Assembly (NCBI GenBank): GCA_963791295.1
Contig: CAWBRY010000001.1
Location: 2,046,001-2,110,000, forward strand
Origin: CAWBRY01 sp963791295
Lineage (GTDB): Bacteria; Bacteroidota; Bacteroidia; Chitinophagales; Chitinophagaceae
Direction: 5' to 3'
DNA: 64,000 nt
The notes under the pieces are model-generated. The model made no database searches. It was not told the origin of the DNA and saw only the letters and a list, made by a program, of their open reading frames with translations. Position numbers and translations under genes: made by a program. Shown one piece after another: positions 57,366-64,000 of this stretch; the stretch's first letter is position 1, and each line of letters begins with the position of its first letter.

Positions 57366-57713
57366 ATTGGTTTTTCAAGACTTCAAAAAGATAGGAAGAA
57401 GTTGATCGATACTGGATTTGTCTGGTTTTTCTTAGGATTGGTTAGAGTTAGTTCTGGCTTGGTTTTTCTATGTTTGGATATTGGATTCGGATTAAGATTG
57501 ACAACTATCAATCAACTTCTGAAACAAATATAGAAGCCAGACCCATACTGTAATAGAGCAAAATTGCCCAACTTTTTTACGTTAATACCAGCCCATTTTT
57601 ATCGTAGTCTGCCCCTGAAAATATTGCGGCAATAACGGTGAATTCCTCGTAATTCTACTAAGCAAGCTGTTGGCTTATTCCCTGTGCATCAGGTGCATAG
57701 GGATTAGCCTCAA

Positions 57714-59075
57714 TTACCCAAGCGCCTGGATCACATCATATTTAGTTACAATATGATAATTGCCCGCGTCATCCTTTGCCAGCACCGCTCCATTTTCTTT
57801 ATTGATAAGATGGCTCAATTTTTCGACCGGAGTGTCGAAGGCGACCATCGGAAAGGAGGGTTCAAGCACCTCTGAGACCCTTGAATTCTTGATCTCAGGG
57901 TTATGAAAGATCTTCTGAAACAGGCCGCCTTCGCTGATTGCGCCGATGGGCCCTGCTGCCATTCATTACAGGTATCTGTTCGATGTCATATTTCTTCATC
58001 AATTCTACTGCTTCCAATACAGTTTGGTCGGGGTCAATGGTGATCAATCTTTTGGTGCCTCTGGCACTAATAACATCGCTGAATGTTTTTATTGCAAGAA
58101 ACCTCTTTCGATCATCCATTGATCATTGTAGATCTTGCCGACATACCGGCTCCCATGATCATGAAGAATGCAAACCACCAGATCATCTTTTTTCAACCTG
58201 TCTTTCAATTGGAATAAGACCTTGCAAACAACTGCCCGCACTATAGCCGCAAAACAATCCTTCTTCTTTCGCGAGTCTCCTTGCCATGAGGGCCCCATCT
58301 TTATCCGTTACCTGTTCAAAATGATCGATCACACTCATATCATAATTCTGCGGGAACAAAATCTTCACCAAATCCTTCACTTACATAAGGATGAACTTCA
58401 TTCATATCCACTTCTCCGGTGCGAAAATATTTCGTAAGCAAAGAACCATAGACATCGATTGCCCAAATTTGGATATTGACGGATTTTTTTCTTTTAGAAA
58501 CATTGCCGCGCCGGTAATCGTTCCGCCCGTACCTGCTGTGCAAACGAGGTGAGTGACTTTCCCATCGGTTTGTTTCCAGATCTCAGGGCCGGTAGTTTCA
58601 TAGTGCGCCAACCGGTTGGCAAGATTATCATATTGATTCATATGATAGGAGTTCGGGAATCTCTTTGGCCAGCCTTTTGGCAACGCTATAATAGCTTCTT
58701 GGATCTTCCGGTGCAACATTGGTAGGGCAAACGATCACTTCTGCGCCTACGGCTTTCAGAATATCCGCTTTTTCCTTGGATTGTTTATCGGTGGTAACAA
58801 AAATGCATTTATACCCTCTTACGCAGGCTACGAGTGCAAGCCCCATGCCGGTATTGCCACTGGTACCTTCAATGATGGTTCCGCCTGGTTTTAATTTTCC
58901 TTCCTGTTCGGCTACATCCACCATCTTCAATGCCATCCGGTCCTTGACGGAATTGCCCGGATTGAAATAATCCACTTTAGCAAGTACGGTACAAGGAAAA
59001 TCCTTAACGATCTTATTTAATCTTATCAGCGGAGTATTGCCGATAGTCTCGAGATATATTATTCTTAATATCCAT
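57714..59075 (-). CDS. Cystathionine beta-synthase-like PLP enzyme with CBS pair, at least five frame breaks
   Basis: ATG at 59075 (MDIKNNI). A break near 59050 leads to ETIGNTPLIRLNKI, then KVDYFNPGNSVKDRMALKMV with the PLP Lys (S-V-K-D-R), EGTSGNTGMGLALVACVRGY, CTAGTGGTITGAAMFL (phosphate loop), GFGEDFVPQNYDMSVIDHFE-like parts and CGYSAGSCLQGL. After LKKDDLVVCILHDHGSRYVG come two CBS domains (TVLEAVELMKKYDIEQIPVM, GAVLAKDDAGNYHIVTKYDV). About 450 residues. It makes cystathionine from Ser and homocysteine or acts as a cysteine synthase; the CBS pair suggests nucleotide or SAM control. Confidence 0.88.
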
Positions 59076-59126
59076 GTTTAATTTGCTGAACCAAAGTTAC
59101 GCTTTTGATCAATTGCGAATAAAAAA

Positions 59127-59156
59127 CCCTCCGCACCCGGCTGACCGGACGGAGGG
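59127..59156 (-). terminator. Terminator of the sigma-factor operon
   Basis: ccctccg/cggaggg with an inner ccgg/ccgg stem. On the minus strand it is followed by TTTTTTATT. It lies 58 bp after the stop of the membrane partner gene. Confidence 0.8.
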
Positions 59157-59213
59157 CTTACCGGACCTGATGATAGAATCACCAAGCATCTTACTTTTCT
59201 AGTCAACTTTATC

Positions 59214-59788
59214 TTAATCTCCTGCTCTTCTCGAAATTTTTTCTTTTATTAGCGAGATAGCGATCAAAAGGAATAAACCCAGCACCACATTGATCATCAT
59301 GAATACATTTACATACGTATTGCTGAACAATTTGCTATAATCTAACTTTGCTGAAATCCACCGGTAAGCTTGGCTGTCTCCTTTTGCCGTCCAATCAATT
59401 TGTCCAAATCCATAGATCAGGAATCCGACAACGAGGCTGATAAAAAAAATGCCAATCCCCAGATGATCTTCTTATTGATATAGGCTTGGTAGCCGGGGCA
59501 ATATGCAGCCTTGCAATTTCTTCCATCACATTTTTAGTAAATCGCATGGAAGGGCTTTCCAGTTCTGTGGAGTGGAGTAAGTTGCTGCACTTCCAGCAGG
59601 TGACTTATATTTCTCCTTCCATTCGAGATTGGTTTCAAGAAGCTTTTCAACAAAGGATCTTTCATCCGGCGAACTCGATCCATCGATGTAATTCCAAAGA
59701 CGTTCTTCTATGTTTCCATCCTGGGAGATGTTTCGTTGTGTTTTGTATTCATAGTCATTATTATCAGATTTAGTAATAGATTCATTAT
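59214..59788 (-). CDS. Two-span membrane partner of the ECF sigma factor (anti-sigma-like), frame broken
   Basis: It starts in overlap with the sigma-factor stop (TAATG arrangement at 59785-59788). The N-terminal cytosolic part reads SQDGNIEERLWNYIDGSSSP and DERSFVEKLLETNLEWKEKY, an anti-sigma-like helical start, then SMRFTKNVMEEIARLHI. Two spans follow: KKIIWGLAFFFISLVVGFLI (across a break in a T run near 59450) and TYVNVFMMINVVLGLFLLIA. It ends KEKISRRAGD. About 190 residues. Position and layout suggest that it holds the sigma factor at the membrane. Confidence 0.65.
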
Positions 59789-60362
59789 ATATCTTTTACT
59801 TCTTCACTAAAATGCATTTCCATCTTTTCTCTTAGTCTTGTTCTTGCCCGATGCAACGCTAACTTTTGCCGTATTTGCTTCGATACCCAATACTGTGCTA
59901 TTTCTTCAAGGTTTGTTCCCCTTTATAAAACAAAGTTAGTACAGTCGCATCGTCGGGCTCGAGCAAGCTGATTGCTTTATTTACCATCGCCACCCTTGAT
60001 TTTTGCTCTACCTGGTTGGCACCAAATCCTGAAACCTGGTTGTCCGCGACTTCAAACACATTTTCATTATCCAGAGAATGTACCTCCAATTTCTTCTTTC
60101 GTAAAAAAGTAATACATGTATTATTTACAATGGTATATAGCCAGGTGCTGAATTTAGAAGCTCCCCTGAAATCAGCTAACGAACGATAAGCCTTTACAAA
60201 TATGTCCTGAGAAAGTTCTTCCGCATCTTCCCGGCTTTTGGTAAACCGCAGGACCAGCGTAAAAACATAGTTCTGATACCGGCTCACCAGCCCGGCAAAA
60301 GCCTGTTGATCACCACTTAGCACTTGGCTAATGATTTCGCTATCATTTAGTCCGGTTGACAT
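59785..60362 (-). CDS. ECF-type RNA polymerase sigma factor, frame broken near the end
   Basis: ATG at 60362 (MSTGLNDSEIISQVLSGDQQ). Region 2 has FAGLVSRYQNYVFTLVLRFT and EDAEELSQDIFVKAYRSLAD, then FSTWLYTIVNNTCITFLRKK. Region 4 begins LEPDDATVLTLFYKGEQTLE. Breaks near 59915 and 59875 interrupt the DNA-binding helix; restored, it reads EEIAQ and KLALHRARTRLREKMEMHFS and stops at 59785. About 192 residues. The next gene on the strand is its likely membrane-bound control protein. Confidence 0.88.
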
Positions 60363-60614
60363 TCTTCTTAAAATAAGACTATTCGCTTTCCGGGCAGGTT
60401 ACAGTACAAAGTAAGTTCATTTTGTGGCCTTTATATATGGTAAAATGTGATAGAGAGTTCGTAGCGTGTAACCTCGGTGTTCCGGCCGTAGTCATAGATG
60501 GTGTATTCGGTAGTTAATTGAAAAAAGTTCAAAAATGCTGTAACCTGGTTAAAAAGCAGGTTGTCATAGAAAGTACAACAACGCAAAAGATTTAATAACA
60601 ATAAAATATATATT

Positions 60615-60995
60615 ATGCACAACGCGAGAAATCTTAATCCCAATTACCATTTTTGCCGGCGGTTTTGCCATGATATTTGGAATCGTATATCTGAAAACCC
60701 GCCAAAACCTGGCAATGATCGAAAAAGGAATGAATCCAAAGGAATTTGCCAATCGGCCTGCTCCTTATAAAAATTTGAAATGGGCTTTGCTACTGATAGG
60801 ATCAGGACTAGGCTTGTTCCTTGCCTACGTTTTGGATAACTATGTCCTTCAGACGAATCAGGGTGGTTTTCATCACCATGACGGAAATGAAGCAATTTAT
60901 TTCTCTCTCATAGCAATCGGTGGAGGTCTTGGTTTTTGGGCTCATATAAAATTGAAAAGAAATGGTGGGATGAGAATAAGGAAACGATCCGCTAG
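60615..60995 (+). CDS. DUF6249-type membrane protein, frame broken at both ends
   Basis: ATG at 60615 with a break near 60625 leads to ILIPITIFAGGFAMIFGIVY, the first membrane span, then QNLAMIEKGMNPKEF, a second span (LKWALLLIGSGLGLFLAYVL) and a third (AIYFSLIAIGGGLGFWAH). A break near 60950 gives the natural end YKIEKKWWDENKETIR at 60995. About 127 residues. MIEKGMNP and the three spans are typical of DUF6249. It is divergent from the sigma gene. Members are often next to ECF sigma factors in Bacteroidota. Confidence 0.7.
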
Positions 60996-61042
60996 AATGA
61001 CAGCTATTATCAGGAATCTGACACGAATAATTAATAATCAAC

Positions 61043-62635
61043 CTATTTCTTTAATTCCTCAAGAGCCTTTTTAAATACCGGATCATCTTCATTCAACACT
61101 TGATAGAATCCGGTATTTCTCCATCGAAATCTTGCCAACAATGCCTTCAATCTTTTTTGTAGTGCTCCTTTTTCCCTGGGGCTAATAGTATTGAGATTGA
61201 CGGAATCATAAACTGCAAAATTCACCAGTCCCTGCCACATTTCATTGGTCCCATCAAATTTTTCGACGTAGGCAGTGAGATTTGAATATTGATCTACCTT
61301 GGAACGGTGTTGCAAATAATAGTTGTAGACATAACTGTTGAAATTTCCATCGAAAAGCATGCGATTGACACCTGGCTGAAATCCGTTGGTATCGATGGGG
61401 ACAAAAATATCGGGCATGATACCACCCCCGCCATATACGATCTTTCCGTTCTCTGTCTTATATTCTCTTCCGTTATTAACCTTATTGGAATCGGCATACA
61501 GCATTTCACCATTGGAAAAACGGTCCCATAGTTCATCCATATATACTTTCTTTCCATTTTCATAAGGGCGTTGAATACTTCTGCCCAACGGCGTATAATA
61601 CCGGGCCACTGTCAACCGGATAGCCGACCCGTCACTCAGGGAATATTGTTCCTGCACCAATCCCTTTCCAAATGTCCTGCGGCCAATTATCGTTGCACGG
61701 TCCCATTCCTGGAGAGCACCGGCCAACACTTCACTGGCACTGGCACACAATTCATCCACGAGGATAATCAATTTTCCCTTTTCAAACAATCCATCTCGCC
61801 TGCAACGATATTCTCTTTTTTTATTATTAACGCCCTGGGTATAAACCACCAATTTATTACCATCCAAAAACTCATCTGCCATTTCAACCGCTTCATTCAT
61901 GAATCCTCCGCCATTGCCCCGTAAGTCTAATACCAGTTGCTTAACACCTTCATTCTTTAATTTCTCCAGGGATTCCATGAATTCCTCATAGCTGCTCTCC
62001 GTAAATTTATTGAGCTTAATATAGCCGACCGCCGTATCGATCATATAAGCAGCGTCCACCGACGATACCGGTATACGGCCACGTGTAACCGTAATATCCA
62101 CGTTTTTTTGACCACGAAGTATATGTAATATGATTTTTGATCCGCTCTCACCCCGGATCAATTGCCTGATCTCATCATTGCTTTTGAAACGGTCAGTGAG
62201 GGAAGAGTCGTTTGCTCTTAAGATCTTATCGCCTATTTGCAGGCCCGCAATATCACTTGGCCCCTTTGGTATCACATATACAACATTCACTGTGTCCTTG
62301 AAAATGTTGAATTCAACTCCAATGCCATCAAAATTTCCTGCCAGCTCCTCATTAGCTTCTTTTAATTCAACCGGGGGGAAATAAACAGAGTGCGGATCCA
62401 ATTTGCTCATCATTTGCTCAATAGCTCCTCCCTGCAGTGAATCCAATCGCACCGAATCAACATATTTTAATTTGATCAGGTCGAGCGCCTCCTGAAGAGG
62501 CGTGTTTTTCTCTGCCAGAAAAAATCCCTTTCCGTTTCCGCCCGGATCGTGCATTTGGTATCCAAAGAACATCCCTGCGATCATCACTATCGAAAACACC
62601 AGTGGTAACCAAACCTGCAATTTATAATTCCTCAT
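61043..62635 (-). CDS. S41 family C-terminal processing peptidase
   Basis: The product has 530 residues and is intact. An N-terminal anchor (LPLVFSIVMIAGMFFGY), then a helical part, a PDZ domain (PSDIAGLQIGDKILRAND) and the S41 core with LVLDLRGNGGGFMNEAVEMA, the nucleophile Ser in VDELCASASEVLAGALQEWD and Lys in RRTFGKGLVQEQYSL. It cuts proteins near their C-termini in the periplasm, and substrates often carry non-polar ends. The C-terminal ~100 residues are a helical extension common in Bacteroidota. Confidence 0.92.
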   Translation of the reverse strand: MRNYKLQVWLPLVFSIVMIAGMFFGYQMHDPGGNGKGFFLAEKNTPLQEALDLIKLKYVDSVRLDSLQGGAIEQMMSKLDPHSVYFPPVELKEANEELAGNFDGIGVEFNIFKDTVNVVYVIPKGPSDIAGLQIGDKILRANDSSLTDRFKSNDEIRQLIRGESGSKIILHILRGQKNVDITVTRGRIPVSSVDAAYMIDTAVGYIKLNKFTESSYEEFMESLEKLKNEGVKQLVLDLRGNGGGFMNEAVEMADEFLDGNKLVVYTQGVNNKKREYRCRRDGLFEKGKLIILVDELCASASEVLAGALQEWDRATIIGRRTFGKGLVQEQYSLSDGSAIRLTVARYYTPLGRSIQRPYENGKKVYMDELWDRFSNGEMLYADSNKVNNGREYKTENGKIVYGGGGIMPDIFVPIDTNGFQPGVNRMLFDGNFNSYVYNYYLQHRSKVDQYSNLTAYVEKFDGTNEMWQGLVNFAVYDSVNLNTISPREKGALQKRLKALLARFRWRNTGFYQVLNEDDPVFKKALEELKK

Positions 62636-62779
62636 CGTCTATCTTTACGGTTAATTTGATGCAAATTAGAAAAAAGTTTAAAGTTTGAGATTGAATACTT
62701 TAGATACCATCTCCTTTAGCTGGTAAAATTATCAAGCTTTAAAAACTGCAAATGTTAAACTTTATCCCGACTAGCCATT

Positions 62780-63646
62780 ATGTCTTTCACCAGTCTGATA
62801 GCCGATAGCGGAGCCACAAAAGCGGAATGGTGCCTCGTACATAAAGGCAGGATCAAAACATTTTTTACGCAGGGTATCAGTCCTTATTTTCTCACCGGAG
62901 AGCAGATCACAGCTCTCCTGGCCAAAGAATTGCAGCCGAAACTGAGAAAGGTCCCGATTGATTATATATTTTATTATGGTACCGGCTGTGCCAATCCGGC
63001 AAATGCGCGAATGGTGAAAAAGGCACTGAGCAATGTATTTACTTCGACGGCCATCTCCGTCAATACAGACTTGGTGGCGGCTGCAAGGGCTGGATGCGGA
63101 AGGGACAAGGGAATCGCTTGTATTCTCGGTACCGGATCCAATTCCTGCTATTATGATGGTAAAAAAATAATTAAGAACAGGTCAAGCCTGGGTTACGTCC
63201 TCGGTGATGAAGGAAGCGGCGCTTACCTGGGCAAAAAAGTGGTTCAACACTATTTCTACGATAAGTTTGACGACCTACTAAGACGACGCTTTGACAACGA
63301 CTATGGTATTGGTATTGTTGAGATCCTCGACAATGTTTATAAGAAGCCTTTGCCAAATCGTTACCTGGCAAGCTTTACACAGTTTTTGGCAAAGAATCGC
63401 GGCCACCAGACCATTGAAAAGATCATTCACGACGGACTCAATGATTTTTTTGAAACGCACTTGACCCAATACAAGGAAGCATTGAAATATCCGATTCATT
63501 TCACCGGCAGCGTTGGATTTGGATTTAAGGATGTGTTAGGGGAAATTTGCAAAAATTATGGCTTTACCCTGGGTAAAGTATTAAAAAATCCGATGGAAGG
63601 ACTGATCGAATATCACCACCAAAAGAAACCCGGCAATGCCATTTGA
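62780..63646 (+). CDS. BadF/BadG-type ATPase, N-acetylglucosamine-kinase-like
   Basis: The product has 288 residues. LIADSGATKAEWCLVHKG is the ASKHA phosphate-1 motif, YGTGCANPANARMVKKAL and ACILGTGSNSCYYDGKKI are phosphate-2-like, and YVLGDEGSGAYLGKKVVQHY is the hallmark of GlcNAc-kinase-type members. It should phosphorylate an amino sugar. It overlaps murQ by 11 bp, so a role in recycling wall amino sugars (GlcNAc or MurNAc) is likely. Confidence 0.85.
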   Translation: MSFTSLIADSGATKAEWCLVHKGRIKTFFTQGISPYFLTGEQITALLAKELQPKLRKVPIDYIFYYGTGCANPANARMVKKALSNVFTSTAISVNTDLVAAARAGCGRDKGIACILGTGSNSCYYDGKKIIKNRSSLGYVLGDEGSGAYLGKKVVQHYFYDKFDDLLRRRFDNDYGIGIVEILDNVYKKPLPNRYLASFTQFLAKNRGHQTIEKIIHDGLNDFFETHLTQYKEALKYPIHFTGSVGFGFKDVLGEICKNYGFTLGKVLKNPMEGLIEYHHQKKPGNAI

Positions 63647-64000
63647 AAAGATTACTGAGCAATCGAGCAGGTATCGCCACCTGGAGAAAATGCCCGTTGG
63701 GAAATTGCTAAGCTACATTAACGAAGAAGATCAAGTGGTGCCCGGCGCAGTGAGGAAGACCATTCCACAGATTGAAAAGCTGGTCGATGTGATCAGTGAT
63801 AAAATGCTAATGGGCGGGCGCCTGTTTTATATTGGTGCAGGTACCAGCGGGCGATTGGGAATTGTCGATGCCAGCGAATGCCCACCTACCTATGGCGTGC
63901 CTCATGGATTAGTGATTGGTATTATTGCCGGCGGCGAAAAAGCGATCACCATGCCTGTTGAATTCGCCGAAGACGATAAGACGCAGGGCTGGAAAGACCT
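63636..64000 (+). CDS. murQ: N-acetylmuramic acid 6-phosphate etherase, 3' end outside window
   Basis: ATG at 63636 (MPFEKITEQSSRYRHLEKMP). YIGAGTSGRLGIVDASECPP is the SIS-domain sugar-phosphate loop of MurQ, and PTYGVPHGLVIGIIAGGEKA continues it. About 121 of ~270-300 residues are visible. The enzyme removes D-lactate from MurNAc-6-phosphate to give GlcNAc-6-phosphate during peptidoglycan recycling. Start overlap with the kinase gene implies a shared operon. Confidence 0.95.
   Translation, partial: MPFEKITEQSSRYRHLEKMPVGKLLSYINEEDQVVPGAVRKTIPQIEKLVDVISDKMLMGGRLFYIGAGTSGRLGIVDASECPPTYGVPHGLVIGIIAGGEKAITMPVEFAEDDKTQGWKD

Larger units (their letters stand above)
57033..57713. other. Intergenic with hairpin and G/T-rich tandem repeat
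   Basis: About 680 bp without an accepted gene. It holds the hairpin at 57129-57169 and the repeat array at 57205-57365, then an AT-rich stretch. Confidence 0.6.

Noticed and set aside
57285..57533. 82-residue plus-strand open frame
   Set aside because: It translates the G/T-rich tandem repeat and gives low-complexity F/G/W/R strings.
1..64000. CRISPR array
   Set aside because: No regularly spaced identical repeats of 24-40 bp with unique spacers were seen. The 57205 array has no spacers.

Overview
The window looks like a Bacteroidota chromosome, most likely of the Chitinophagaceae type. The evidence is the gene content: FISUMP lipoproteins, DUF6249, DUF6090 and DUF1835 families, a tricorn-type protease, separate ParE/ParC genes and SusD-era style lipoprotein signals. 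The codon and base use also fits, at roughly 40-43 % GC. No 16S gene or other direct taxonomic marker is present, so this is inference.

Layout. (1) 1-19.5 kb is chromosomal backbone: a partial tricorn protease, a sugar-acid operon on the minus strand (glycogen-binding-like protein, KDPG/KDPGal aldolase, 2-dehydro-3-deoxygalactonokinase, SMP-30 lactonase), a divergent Gfo/Idh/MocA oxidoreductase, small lipoproteins, smc, a peroxiredoxin-like protein, a BNR-repeat protein, a Tat-signal metallophosphoesterase and SRPBCC proteins. (2) A tRNA-Lys(CTT) at 19.50-19.57 kb is the left end of an integrated element of about 20.7 kb. Its ends are a direct repeat of about 112 bp (19525-19636 and 40239-40349) that contains the 5' 48 nt of the tRNA. 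(3) The element, 19.6-40.3 kb, carries a tyrosine integrase beside the tRNA and a RepA-like ATPase. Its defence-type cargo is AbiTii, a relic of an MmeI-like restriction-methylase, a large GHKL ATPase and a SIR2-like NADase-type protein. It also carries several unknown genes, a Sak4-like AAA ATPase overlapping a DUF3871 gene, twin DUF6090 membrane proteins and an HNH endonuclease. I see no relaxase or conjugation genes. (4) 40.4-64 kb is backbone again: a TPR histidine kinase, parE, a methyltransferase, DUF1835, parC, smpB, accD, an S9 peptidase, fructose-bisphosphate aldolase, a cystathionine-beta-synthase-like enzyme, an ECF sigma factor with its membrane partner, an S41 peptidase, an N-acetylglucosamine-kinase-like ATPase and the start of murQ.

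The most interesting structure is at 36.5-38.9 kb. The 3' end of the DUF3871 gene plus a 32-44 bp hairpin is present three times, and different cargo follows each copy (two DUF6090 genes, a 113-aa unknown, a DUF6090 relic and an HNH nuclease). This looks like stepwise cargo addition at one gene end. The right end of the element also keeps a scrap of a second integrase gene, so the tRNA site has probably been used more than once.

Caution: many genes are split by single-base frame breaks, including housekeeping genes (smc, accD, parC, fba, CBS, sigma factor). Several breaks lie in homopolymers. The breaks cluster at 19.7-34.3, 45.6-50.2 and 54.7-61 kb, while long intact genes lie between. The simplest reading is uneven sequence accuracy rather than mass pseudogenisation. 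I therefore give reconstructed gene spans and mark the breaks.
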